Shown: positions 44,401 through 55,371 of the stretch, one piece after another
Position numbering within the stretch: the stretch's first letter is position 1
How the letters are laid out: each line of letters starts with the position of its first letter
DNA from: Ailanthus altissimus
Taxonomy: Eukaryota > Streptophyta > Magnoliopsida > Sapindales > Simaroubaceae
Assembly: GCA_946807835.1 (NCBI GenBank)
Contig: OX327693.1
Span: 7,891,501-7,955,500, forward strand
Direction of reading: 5' to 3'
DNA length: 64,000 nucleotides
Translations under genes and position numbers: made by a program
The notes under the pieces: generated by a model
What the model was told of the DNA's origin: nothing
What the model saw: only the letters and a program-made list of their open reading frames with translations
Database searches by the model: none

Positions 44401-45403
44401 GGAGTGTTAATAGTTCTTAATCATTGGGAGGTATAAAATGCTTTATTTATAATTTGTTTTTAATGGTCTATTTATCAAATGGAATGTTTTTACATAAAAA
44501 ATAGAGAGCAATATCACTGCTTGTAAAAAATACATTGAATTATTTGTGAGTTTATAAACCAAAGTGAAAATTAATTCATTGATCAATGTAACAAAATCTT
44601 TTTCTTTTACATGTGGGATCAACTCGAGATGGAGAAAGGTCCCTTCTCTATTTTAATTTTAGAGTAAGGATTATAAAATATTCTTTGCCTATTTTTTCAT
44701 TTAAAAATTTACAAAATTATTGCCTTAAGATCCTAGGTCCAAGCCACTAAGGTCTAAAGTGACCAAGCCTATACCCATTAAGAATCAAGATGGTTGAGCC
44801 CAACCTAAGGCTAACTCAAGTTTACCATCGAGCCCACATCGAACTAGTTCCTTCTCGATCCATGATCAAGGAGTTTTATCCTTAATGAGCCAAGCATTGC
44901 TCCCGATTTGACCATGCTAATTACCGACCGCCCTACTTATGCCGAGCTCGATAATGCACTATGACCCCCCAAGAACTCAAATCAATGAAAGAATGTTACT
45001 GTAGCATAATACTATTTATTGCATGTTATTGTTCACTATAACAGGTATTGTATAAATAGTGAAAGGGTATACTTATCCATTCATTAAGTCTTTAGTTAAA
45101 AAAGATAAAAAGTAAAATGGTGGCTAAAAAAGTTAAAAACCCCCCCTCAATTTTGACTATTTTCAAAAAACTTTCTTTTTTGAATAATATATTTATTGTA
45201 ATTTCATAAACGTTCGTAAAGTTTAGCTATTCTACCTTGGTTGGCAAAAATGAGATACTTTAATTAATAAATAGGATGAATTATATTGCCCAATAATATT
45301 TTCTTTATTCATGGGTCTTAAGAATATATATGTATTATTTATAGCTAGACCTGTCAGTCAAATAGAATTAATTATTGTCAGGCAAAAGGGTTGATCTATA
45401 AAG
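44401..45403. other. Spacer with LTR-like block
   Basis: No gene. 44720-45130 is less AT-rich and LTR-like: short clauses rich in 'gagccca', then 'gttactgtagcataatacta', 'gttcactataacagg', a TATA-like 'tgtataaatag' at 45050 and 'ccccccctca' at 45140. No partner was found. Confidence 0.4.
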
Positions 45404-45671
45404 TGTTAGACATAAATATGATCAGGATTAATGCTTACAAAATATAATCTTTAAATCTATCAGATCAAATTACCAAATTGAATATTGAAGAAAATATACC
45501 CAAGGATCCATAGCAAATTGAATGTAAAGGATTAATAATTTTCAATGAGAATAGAGAGTATAACAACTTTCCATAATCAAATATATGTAATGCTTAATAT
45601 AATTCTCTCTCTATAGTAGAAGAGATGAGAAAAACTCTATTTTCATAGCAAAAACTCTATGCTCAATAAAG
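45404..45671 (-). repeat. Tandem partial copy of copia LTR (268 bp)
   Basis: A direct, slightly diverged copy of the first 240 bases of the LTR at 45672, starting with the same TGTTAGACATAAATAT. It lies head-to-tail just outside the LTR, so it may be the relic of an LTR-LTR recombination or a tandem slip. Confidence 0.75.
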
Positions 45672-46163
45672 TGTTAGACATAAATATAATCAGGATTAAT
45701 GCTTACAAAATATAATCTTTAGATTTATTATATCATATTACCAAATTGAATATTGAAGAAAATATACCCAATGATCTATAGCAAATTGAATGTAAAAGCT
45801 TAGTAACTTTCAATGAGAACAGAGAGTACAACAACTTTTCATAATCAAATCTATGTAATACTCAATAGAGTTCTCTCTCTATGATAGAAAAGAGGAGAAA
45901 AACTCTATTTCTAATGATTTGATTTGGAGAACACAACCCTAAAAGAAGTCTTTATATACTAGGTTAAACTATAATCTCATCAATCATAATTTAACTAATA
46001 TTAGGTGCTACACATGACAAGTTTATATTGAATTAGATATATCTAAAGGTCAATAAGAGAAACCTAAATAGGTCACTTAAATTGGAATTTTATTAAGATA
46101 ACCCATAATATATATTTATTGTTAGTATAAGAGCCCTTATAAAGGAAATAATAAAATCCAACA
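45672..46163 (-). mobile_element. Copia 3' LTR, minus strand
   Basis: Plus-strand TGTTAGAC...AATCCAACA; on the element strand it opens TGTTGGATTTTATT. It is followed inward by 'agaagat', the worn polypurine tract on the minus strand (46164-46175). The body of this copia resumes after 57220. The 5' LTR beyond 61460 is not recognisable. Confidence 0.75.
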
Positions 46164-46203
46164 ATCTTCTACTGGACCATATATGTCATCTTAAAATAAT
46201 TAT

Positions 46204-46208
46204 ACATT
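46204..46208. other. Target-site duplication ACATT, left
   Basis: ACATT before TGTTCCCC at 46209 and again at 57216-57220 after the right LTR. The flanks read continuously as one copia when the intervening element is ignored. Confidence 0.75.
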
Positions 46209-46403
46209 TGTTCCCCCCTACCCCAGTAAGACCACTTTTGAGCTTGTGTTCGTGTTGTCATTACAGGCCCCTCTTCACAGTTCACGGGAAATAGGAAACC
46301 CAAGCCTGTACCTATTGATCCAATCCAAACGAGGCTTAAAGTTTGATTTTTCCTCAATAAATTTAAGGCTCGTTGATCTGAGGAAGCACTTTTCAGGTCA
46401 ACA
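46209..46403 (+). mobile_element. Tat gypsy 5' LTR, internally deleted (195 bp)
   Basis: The last 180 bases match 57033-57215 ('acctattgatcca', 'aggtcaaca'). The first bases TG..TTCCCCCC resemble the start of the full 3' LTR (TGGTAGACCCC, then a C run), so about 740 bases are missing between two C-rich tracts while the terminal TG and the target duplication remain. Confidence 0.75.
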
Positions 46404-46408
46404 ATTTT

Positions 46409-46426
46409 TGGCGCCATCTATGGGAA
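46409..46426 (+). other. Tat gypsy primer-binding site
   Basis: TGGCGCCATCTATGGGAA, one of the classic Tat-lineage primer sites (TGGCGCCGTCTGTGGGAA) with two changes, six bases after the LTR. Confidence 0.9.
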
Positions 46427-46465
46427 TCGAGCAAAAAGCTTTGTCGGGAGAAGCAACGTTCCAAA

Positions 46466-48110
46466 ATGGCTAAACGATTATCTGCCAGTAGGAATCACAT
46501 TGCTAAAGAGTGAAAGCCAAACTCAAACTGACCTCTCCCTCTAACAGAAAGCTTTATACACCCTGAAATAAGGGTAAAGTTGAGAACCCTCAGGGAGGAA
46601 ATTGAGGAACTATGGCAACTCATGACTGAATTAATTATAGATAAACAATTGAGAAAAAAAAATCGTGGGAGGGAATCTCGGGAGGAGATTCGAAGATAAA
46701 CAGAGCAAAGGAAAGGATCGAAGACTCTACATAATTTGACCGGGACAAATAGGCCAAGCTAGGCGACCCCCGAAAGAAGAGAGGATGAGCTTGGAGGGCT
46801 AGAGCCATTGGTGGAGAGAGAGCCGCCAACAGAGCTGCGACAATGTAAATGGGGTAAACTGGGCCTTAAGATCAAGGTTCATAGTTTGGAAGAAAAGATG
46901 GAGAGCCTCTTGGCCGAAATAAGGGAGAAGAACTAGCCTTTTGAGAAAAAGATGAAAAAAGGAAGAAGGTCGCCATTAACGAATGAAGTGAGAGATATGA
47001 AGCTCCCGGAAGAGTTCTAACTCCCAATTTGACCATCTACAAGGAGGTCACTAACCCTAATTATTACGTAGATCAGGTCACCGACTTACTATCTATAGCA
47101 GGACTGAAGCATGATCAAATGTGCTGGCTCTTCCATATAAACTTGGAAGGACCGGCTTTACTTTGGTACAGTGGCTAAAACAGCGCAGCATTGCCTCTTA
47201 TAATGGGCTGACTAAAAAACTCGCTCAATATTTTTGGGGCTCATGCGAAGTAGCCAGGGGACCTGGAACAGGTAAAGCAGATTAGGCAGGGTCAAAAAGA
47301 GAGCCTAAGGGACTACATTCAGAGGTTCCACAATAAAGTGATAGCATTAGGGGCGTTCGACCAACCCATCGCCCTGGACGCCTTAAAGGCAGGGCTACGA
47401 CTGAATCGATTTTAGTACCATGTGATAGAAAGTGGTACCACAAGCTACGCGACAACATATAATAAACCCCAAAATACATGTCAATAGAGAAAGGTGAGAA
47501 AGCTAAGAGATCGTTGGCTGAACCACCTCGCATAAAGACACGGCCATATAGGAAAGCGAAACACTGGGGAAGAGAGAGAACCCTGCTCCAATCGCTGAAA
47601 TATCAGAAGATAGATGGCGAGTACCGCCCGTCGCAGGGAAGAAATTTTGCGAGTTGGCACTATGCGCTAGATAACAGAAGAAACAATGTGTCAAACAACA
47701 GATCCCGATACTTAGGGGAAGGGTCAAACCATTTTTGAATAGGTGTCCCCCTAAGGGCACCCCAGAATCTGAGAAACAACAAACCACCGGGTATGGGGAA
47801 AAGAGTGTCACGGGTTGAGGATTTTTTCCCTGTGGCCGTACCACTCAAAGATGTCTGCAAGGCTATCGGGGATAGGGGATTATTGTAGAGAAATTTCAAA
47901 GGGAAGGGAGCGGAACAACGATCAAATTCTAAGAAATGTTGCGACATGCACAAAGGTCCTAGGCACACTACCAGAGAATGTACCGAGTTAAGAAAACAGG
48001 TCGACAACCTAATGAGGAATAGGTACCTAGAAGAATTTTGAGCAAATCGGAAGACAACGACCACCAGTCTGATAGGTACCTCAAACTCTAACTCTGTGGC
48101 AATTATTTTA
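46466..48110 (+). pseudogene. Tat gypsy gag, decayed
   Basis: Starts MAKRLSASRNHIAKE at 46466, with a stop soon after. The coiled, charged N-terminal part includes LREEIEELWQLMTE. The capsid domain at 47030-47420 reads TIYKEVTNPNYYVDQV, IAGLKHDQMCWLFHINLEGPALLWY and LEQVKQIRQGQKESLRDYIQRFHNKV, then DALKAGLRL. The zinc-knuckle area near 47935 is KKCCDMHKGPRHTTRECTELRKQ, the CxxHxxxGHxTxxC pattern. About ten stops or frameshifts. Base composition is much less AT-rich than the rest of the window. Confidence 0.85.
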
Positions 48111-48480
48111 GGGGGATCCATATTGATAGGAAACTCGAATAAAAAACGGAAGAACTACTCCAAGTACCCAATGGTAGCACATCAAGTTATGTGCAACACC
48201 TCTTTAGCTAAGAAGCCGAGGCTACCACAAGAGGTGTCAATCATGTTCACGAAGGAAGATGCTTAAGGGATTAGTTACCCCCACGATGATACACTCATAA
48301 TCAAAGTAGTGGTAGTTAGAGAGAAAATAAATAGGGTCTTTGTGACAGCTCGGTCGACATAATCTTCAAGGAAACCCTAGACGATCTGAAAATTAAGAAC
48401 CTCTACATAAAAGAAACCCAAACATCACTACAAGGATTTAGAAAAGCTATGTGATGCCAATTGGAGTGGTGACCCCCCCC
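48111..48480 (+). pseudogene. Tat gypsy protease region, decayed
   Basis: Reads ILGGSILIGNS, EVSIMFTKEDA, ISYPHDDTLIIKVVV and RVFVT, followed by a damaged active-site region at 48350 (ARST..IIFKETLDDL; family DTGSSVDILF). It ends in a run of about 22 C (48473-48494), a likely slippage site. Confidence 0.75.
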
Positions 48481-48494
48481 CCCCCCCCCCTCTC

Positions 48495-49480
48495 ACCATA
48501 GAATTAAGGCCCTATGAGAAGACAGTGATAACTAAGTTCGTTGTGGTAGATTGCCCATTCCCGTACAAAATTCTCCTCGGGCGATCGTTCATGGTGAATA
48601 CTAATGCAGCCCTGTCCATCGGTTACCTGAAGCTAAAAGTCCCTGCAGGAGAAGGAATCAGAGTAGCTTCGGGAGATCAAAAAGCAGCAACGAGCTGTTA
48701 CGTAGTCACAAAAAAAGGGCATTTTGTATTTCCGCCATTGATCAAAGAAAAGGTATCCTCGAATCCCCAGAGCTAGCGGAGGAGATACAGAACTTCAAGT
48801 CAAGGTTGGAGAACCTAGGAAGGTGGTCAGGATGAGAACCCAATTAGGGCCAGAGGTCGAGCAAAAGCTAACACATTTAATTCGAGAGTTCTATGACATC
48901 TTTGCTTCGTCCCAACGGGACATGTCTAGAATTAAACCAAGGCTGGCCGCCCACAAGCTGACTGTCTGCCCCACATCTCGATCGGTCAAGCAAAAAAGAA
49001 GAATTTTTAATCAGGAGCGCAACGGAGCTGTAGCGGAAGAGGTGAAAAAACTACTGGCAGCTGGGTTTATCAGGTGATGTCGTTCGGATTGAAAAATGCA
49101 GGAGCCACCTATCAAAGGTTGGTAAACAAGATTTTCAAAAAACTGTTTGGTAAAAATATAGACGTATACGTGGATGACATAATAGCCAAGTCAGTAAAAG
49201 TGACCGACCATATGGCCGGCCTCAGAGAAGCCTTTATGATACTAAGGGAGAACGGAATAAAATTGAACCTCGAAAAGTGCATCTTTGGAGTAAAATTTGG
49301 AAAATGCTTAGGCTTCATGGTGAGTCAATGGGGAATAGAGGTCAATCCAAATAAAATCTGAGCTATTTTAGAAATGAAGTCCCTAAGCACAATGAAGGAG
49401 ATCCAGCGGCTAACAGATAGGATCACAGTACTTAATAGATTCATCTCCAAAGCCACTGACAAATGCTTTACCTTTGTTTA
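48495..49480 (+). pseudogene. Tat gypsy reverse transcriptase with core deletion
   Basis: 48525-48776 gives TKFVVVDCPFPYKILLGRSFM and LKVPAGEGIRVASGDQKAA, the conserved pre-RT block. 48823-49077 gives the RT N-terminus (FYDIFASSQRDMSRIKP, SVKQKRRIFNQERNGAVAEEVKKLLAAGFIR). At 49078 the text jumps to MSFGLKNAGATYQRLVNKIF, then VYVDDIIAKS with the YVDD catalytic pair, and CIFGVKFGKCLGFMVSQWGIEVNP. About 120 residues, including the first catalytic Asp motif, are missing at the join (LLAAGFIR|MSFGLKN), so the enzyme cannot work. RT copies element RNA into DNA. Confidence 0.9.
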
Positions 49481-50470
49481 AGCCATGAAGAAAAAGGGAA
49501 AGGATCAGTGGACTGAAGAATACGAACAAGCCTTCCAGTAACTGAAGACTTACCTCTCCGAACCAGTACACCTGGAAATTCCAATGCAAGGAGAACCGTT
49601 GGTAGTGTACCTGGGAATAGTCTCTGAATGGCAATCAGTTTAGTTGCCAAAGAAAAAGGAGGGTATAATGACTGGTGTACTATATAAGTAGGGCTCTTAC
49701 CGGGGCAGGAACTTGATACCCCTCTACCTTGAAAAATTGACTTTTGCACTAATCATGACTAGGAGGAAGCTGCAACCCTATTTTTGAGCATATACTATTG
49801 TGGTGCTAACCAACCAACCACTTAGATAAATCTTACACAAGCCCGACCTATCGGGCCGATTGGTCAAATGGTCCATAGAGTTGAGCGAATTCAACATTCA
49901 TTACTGGCCCCGAACTACCATTAAAGGGCAGGCCCTAGCTGATTTCGTGGCCGAGAGTACCTACGAGATAGCCGCCAGTCAAGAAGTCTTTGAGACAAAC
50001 TCGAAAGTAGGGGTACTTTACATTAATGGGGCATTCAACCTGTAAGGAAGCTGGGCATGGATCATCCTCATCAGCCCCAAAGGAGACAAGATTAAGTACG
50101 CTGTTCACTTTGGGTTCAAAGCTTCAAACAATGAAGCAGAATATGAAGCTCTCCTAGTCGGATTAAGAGTGGCTCAAGTGTTAGCCACTAGGGTAATGCT
50201 GGTTAAGAGTAACTCTCAGCTGATGGTAAACCAGGTCAATAGTGATTTCGAAGTAAGAGAGGAAAGGATGGCCGCTTACCTCGCGATGGTATGAAAGTTG
50301 ACTGCAGTTCAAAGAAATAAAGATAGAGCTAATCCTGAGGAATGAGAACCATTAAGCGGATGTCATTGCTTGAATGGTGTCAGCAGAAGACGCAAGTACC
50401 CCTAGTACAATACCTATGAAATTCTTGTTCGAACTAAGTACCTAAGAAGGCGAGCCGATTGCGTAAATTG
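49481..50470 (+). pseudogene. Tat gypsy RNase H regions, decayed
   Basis: First a worn RNase H: DQWTEEYEQAFQ.LKTYLSEP, then KLTFALIMTRRKLQPYF, VLTNQPLR and GRLVKWSIELSEFNIHYWPR. Next comes the archaeal-type second RNase H of the Tat lineage: QALADFVAE, GVLYINGAFNL.GSWAWIILISP and YAVHFGFKASNNEAEYEALLVGLRVA, then SNSQLMVNQV. The dual arrangement is diagnostic of the Tat clade. The DGA of the second domain has become NGA, a lost catalytic Asp. Confidence 0.85.
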
Positions 50471-51701
50471 AATCAAGGCTGAGCTAGATGGACCTTATCA
50501 AGGACTACATCTTGAACAGAATGATTCTGAGCGACAGAAAGGAAGCTCGAAGAGTTAAATACCAGGCCGTAAGATACTCGGTGGTAAAGGGGGTATTATA
50601 CCAAATGAGTTTCTTTCACCTCTATATGAGGTGCCTAAACCTCACGAAAGCGAAGCAGGTCTTAAGTGAAATCTACGAAGGGGTGTACGAAAATCATTCA
50701 GGGAGGGAAGCTTTGGCCCATAAAGTCTTCCGAACCAGTTATTATTGGCGCACAGTCCTTCAAGACGCTAAACACCTAGTTTAACGATGCGACGCATGTT
50801 AGAAATTCGCAGATAAGATCCAAGTACCCGTAAGGGAGCTAATTACAATGAGCGGACCATGGCCATTTGCCCAGTGGAGGCTTGACTTGATCGGGCCACT
50901 CCCCCGAGGCAAGGGGTTATGCAAATGTATGGTCGTGGCAGTCGACTATTTCACAAAATAGATCGAGGTCGAGCTACTATCAAAGACCATGGAGAAGAAT
51001 ATCCATGATTTTATGTGGAAAAATATGATCTATTGGTACAGCATCCCTCACACCATCATCATCGACCACCAGAAATAGTTCGACAACAACAAATTTAAGC
51101 AATTCTGTGAACAATTGGGAGTAAGACTGCTGTTCATCTCCCTCGCACACCCTAAAATCAACGGCTAGGTTGAATCCTGTAATAAGTCAATCAAAAGCTA
51201 CTCAAAAAGAAGCTGACAGAAAGAAAGAGAGTATCAAAAGTACTATAGGCACTCCGAATGACTAGTAAGACAGCTACCGGTAAGATGCCGTTCTCCTTAG
51301 CCTTAGGAAGCGAAGCAATGATCCCCGCAGAAATTAGAACTCCGACTCACCGAGTACTAAACTTTTTTTAGATAATCAACAATGACTCGATGAAAGGGGG
51401 GCTGGAATTGATCAAACAGCTTTGAGACTGAGCCTAGATTTGAGCAGCCACCTATCAGCAAAAGGTGACTAGATACTACAACAAGAAGGTTAGGGCCTAA
51501 AGTTTCAAGGAGGGAGATTTTGTGCTATGAAGGGTAGTGCTCAACACGAAGAACCCCACAGACGAAGTCCTGGGTCCCACCTGTAAAGGGCCATACAAAA
51601 TCCTCAAGCGCATAGGAGAGGCATACGAACTTGAAGGAATAGACGGGGGAGCCGTCAAAAAACCATGGAACACCGAATTGCTAAGAAAATACTATCTCTA
51701 A
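50471..51701 (+). pseudogene. Tat gypsy integrase, decayed
   Basis: The HHCC zinc region is at 50690-50815 (VYENHSGREALAHKVFRTSYYW, then RCDAC). The core follows in pieces: PFAQWRLDLIGPLPRG (first Asp), HTIIIDHQK.FDNNKFKQFCEQLGV (second Asp) and HPKING.VESCNKSIK (Glu). The C-terminus is at 51500-51701: EGDFVL, DEVLGPTCKGPYKI, GEAYELEGIDG and WNTELLRKYYL, then TAA. All three catalytic residues survive, yet many stops interrupt the frame. Confidence 0.9.
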
Positions 51702-51975
51702 GCTTTAGTTTGTAACCTTTCCCTGTATGAACATTGTGCTTAAATGAAAACTCTATTTTCTTTTCTTCTTTTTGCTTGAACATTCGCGAGGAGCGAATTG
51801 ACCAGAACACAGAACAAACGGCTAACCCAGGTGCCCTCGGATTATTTGACAATAAGTCTTACATCAAATCGCCTAAAATAGCATACCACGCCCTATCTTA
51901 GGATCTTCACAACACCATCATCGCAAAGATTTCCTTATTTTTTGACAAGGCATCACTATGTCTCGTGGAACACTT

Positions 51976-52165
51976 CACCATTATTGGCGCAATACTCGAG
52001 GAGTAATTTATCGTGATCGATTCAACTTTCATTATATTTTCACCATCACTGGCTTGATGCTCGCAGAGCATTTCGCTGTGATTGGTTCAACTTTCGTTCT
52101 AATTTCACCATAACTGGCTCGACGCTTGTGGAGCAATTTGCCGTGATCAGTTCGACCTTCGTTTA
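51976..52165 (+). repeat. Three 64-base tandem repeats after integrase
   Basis: Units start near 51974, 52037 and 52101. Each contains ttcaccat, 'ctggc' or 'ttggc', 'gagca'-like words, 'tgtgatt' or 'cgtgatc' and 'ttcaacttt'. Tandem repeats between integrase and the 3' LTR are typical of Tat elements. The rest of 51702-52900 shows no frame. Confidence 0.8.
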
Positions 52166-52906
52166 CAATATCGTACCTGGACGGCTCAGTGGGGCGAGGG
52201 CTGTGGCTCTTCCATAACATTACCACGAGTTATACCGTGGCACTCATTGAAGAAGGTTGGACCGTGGCTTTTTCACGTATCATTATGGCCTTTCCACAGC
52301 ACCCATGACACGCTATGTAACGTTATTACACCGAGCTGATCCCCTGAGAGTATTGAAGGGTCCCTTATCCGACATGATTTGTGCTACTAGCTTTAGACTA
52401 CACTAATGACCGATGTATGCCAGAGGTGACCCAGCTACTTAATTGAATAGGGCACCGCTACAAAATGCCCCAAGTAGCTTTTACCTCACATTACCTTTAA
52501 TTGCAGTTCAAGTAACATTATCCATTCAACCGTGCCGATTACGAAACGTTGTTCGGCCCACGAGTTAAAAATAATTGACTGCTATTCGGTCCTGACTAAA
52601 GTTGTTCGAAAAAATAGTCAACCTATTTTATTATAAGTCTGTTCTTATTCATGAAATGTCAGCTAGAACGACAGATGTCATTAACGGTTTGGTTTTAAAA
52701 ATCTATGTTTTATAAGCGGTTTGGCTATCTCAGCGAACTGCGCCGTGGAAAAATGAATTTACTTTGAGCAAGTTAAGGAGAATGAGCAGACATTGAAAAA
52801 AAGCAAATAATTCATTCATTAAAGATGATTACATCGGTCAATTACAAGGCAAAAAATAAGAAAAACAAAAAAAAAGAGTTTTTGTGCTATGGAGAAATGA
52901 ATTCAC

Positions 52907-55371
52907 TCAGGCAATAGGAGCAAAATCATACATGTCCAAGTCCAGGACGGGAGCCGCCTCAGGAACATTGCCGATCGGAGGAGCTGCAATAGCTGACGGG
53001 TCAGTCAGAATATCTACAATTCCTTGTGGCTCAATGGGGGCAGTGTCGCTAGTTTGCTCCTGGTCGACAAAAGGGGTAATCTTACCACCATTCATAATTG
53101 TAGCACTCCTAGAAAGGGCAGGTACATCGACTAAAGGGGGCTCATCGCCACCAGCATCAGCAGGCACCGATGCATCATCATCATAGGCCCCAAAAGTTTC
53201 TCCTTCATGGAAAGAGCCTCCAGTGTCCAAGGACTACAGCTATTGAAAGTCAATCTCTGGGTAATGCTCCTAAAATAGGATGATGGACCTTTGAAATCCT
53301 TTAATCACACTTTAATAAAATCCCTCTTTATAACTAGCTAACCACTGATTACACTATTGCTCAAGTTAGGCCATTAGAGAGGACCGGCTCTGCTCAACCA
53401 ACTCCCTCTTCCTTTGAGCGGCACCGAGCTTCGTTCCAAGTTTTTCATTTTTGCACATTAGCTCACCAATTTGAACCCCGGCCACCGCTAGATTGTTCGT
53501 CATCGTTTGCTTGACCAACTGTTTCTGGTGCTCAAGCTTAGACAACTTGCTCTCCGCCTCGGCCTTGGTGATCATCATCTCCTCAAGTTTGGCCCTCGCC
53601 TCATCGACTATCTTTCTCTCCTGCTCGGTGATCCTCCTCGCATGCTGAGTCTTAGCCTGAGACCGAGCAAAGCCATCATTCGCTTTCTAAATGCGGGTCA
53701 CGAAACCCAAGATTTCAGCTCATAATCGAGAAATGAGGAAAATGGACTGCAAAAAAATGTGAGATCAAAGCAAGCAAATGCATAAAGGAGAAAAAATCCA
53801 AATGTCAGGTAACTTACATCAAAGGCAGATCCCAGCGCTATGTTGAAGCCAGTGGCAGGGTCTAGGGAAGATGCTTGACCTGCCCAGGTAGGGGTCACAT
53901 ACCTCTCCAGCTCCTTCATAACCGGGAGCAAAAAACCCAAGCCAAGGGAGCCTGTCCCCTGCTCGGTGTTTGGACAGAAAGAGAGTCCTATAGTAGAGTT
54001 TTAGTAGGTGCCTGTTCCCTAAAAGAACCCCCCTGGTCAAGATCCCTTTTCCAAATAATTAGACCCCGGGAAGCCTTAACCTCAAGGGCCCGATCACCAG
54101 CAGACGGCGAAGATGACCTCCTACGAAAAGGCCCCCTCCCCTGGCTCCTACTAGGACAAAATAACATCCCCATGATATTGTCAGGGTTTAAAGGTCCTTG
54201 ACCATCAGAGGAAGAACTTTTGGTACGGCTCCTCTTCCTTTTTTTCAGCATCTCCTTACTCAGACATTCCTGAATTTTACACAAACTTGAGAACCGAAAA
54301 AGAGGGAACGGGAGAGGAAAGTTTAGAGCAACAAAGATGGAAAGTTACTTTGGGTTCGAGGCAGAGATGGAATGGATGGAACTAGTCCCAATTCGATAAG
54401 GCTGGACGGGGATAACAGCTCCTAAACCTGGCAGATGTGTTGGAGCGCAACGTCAATTCGAGTAAGGGTTTACTCAAAAACTTTCAGTCAATCGCCTAGG
54501 TAACTATAAAGAAAAGTCAGCTGAGCCAAGCTAATCAACTAGGCCTAACACATTATACAAGAATTAGGACCTACATCCGCAAAAAAGACAGCAAGGATGA
54601 CCCACTCTCCCCCATCCCTCTTGGGGATCCTCTAACCCTACTCTCCCCTGGCAAAGAACCATTCTTCCTTCATATCCTTTATAGAGGTTGGCCGACCCGA
54701 GATGGATTCTGAGGGCCATGAAACGAGAGGTAACAGAAACTCCTTTGGCTTTTGGCATTACTTCTAAAATGGTACAAATAGCATAACTCTTAACAATTTG
54801 GGGGGGGGGGGTATTGCCCTCCCTTCGACCACAAAACAAACAGGTCCGCAAGCACTCTCTATAAATTTAGACCTAATTGGGAAGGGGATATCTCGAGGCG
54901 CACCAACATCTTGGTAAAATATTGCTGTATGGAAAGCCTGAGTCCTAACCTTAGGAACTCAACATGAATGACCACCTTGCCATTAGGAGGGCTGCTCGAA
55001 TAACCCTCCTCGGAGGGCAGCCTGAGAGTAACTGTTTTAGGAATGTCGTAAGAATACCTGATAAAGGTTAGGTCATCCTCACTAAGGCAAGAAGTGCAGT
55101 ATCGGGTATTTATTTCGTACTCCATTACCTCCACGCCCTCTCCCGCAACTACGTCCTCAGGATCATTGCCTTCATTCTCTCTGGAGCTCAAGACCGGTTC
55201 GGCCTAGTGTACGGCTACCTCAGATGAAGGAACACCACCTGTAGAGGTAGATGCTCCCTCACTTGCTTCAACCCCCCTACCCCTCCTAACTAACGGGAGT
55301 TCTGGGGACTGTTTCCCATTCTTAACTGCCGTGTCCACAACTGGGAAGTCTAGATTGACTCTGGAGGCCAT
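52907..55371 (-). pseudogene. Antisense extra gene of Tat element, decayed
   Basis: On the opposite strand to gag-pol. It starts MASRVNLDFPVVD at 55371, with one stop at 55206-55208, and continues open to 54859 (SEDDLTFIRYSYDIPKTVTLRLPSEEGYSSSPPNGKVVIHVEFLRLGLRLSIQQYFTKMLVRL...). That is the conserved 'plant transposon protein' domain found in antisense frames of Tat elements. Frame-shifted pieces follow: 54564-54851, a basic Ser-rich linker 53988-54284, a coiled-coil piece 53366-53578 (AEAESKLSKLEHQKQLVKQ) and the acidic tail 52907-53230 ending DMYDFAPIA. Its function in the family is unknown. A G11 run at 54800 marks one frameshift. Confidence 0.7.

Noticed and set aside
47660..48121. 153-codon minus frame and overlapping minus frames at 47282-47844
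   Set aside because: They are shadows of the Tat gag text on the other strand, which has clear capsid motifs.
52884..53186. 100-codon plus frame over the antisense gene tail
   Set aside because: The minus-strand frame 52907-53230 fits the acidic tail of the antisense gene; the plus frame is its shadow.
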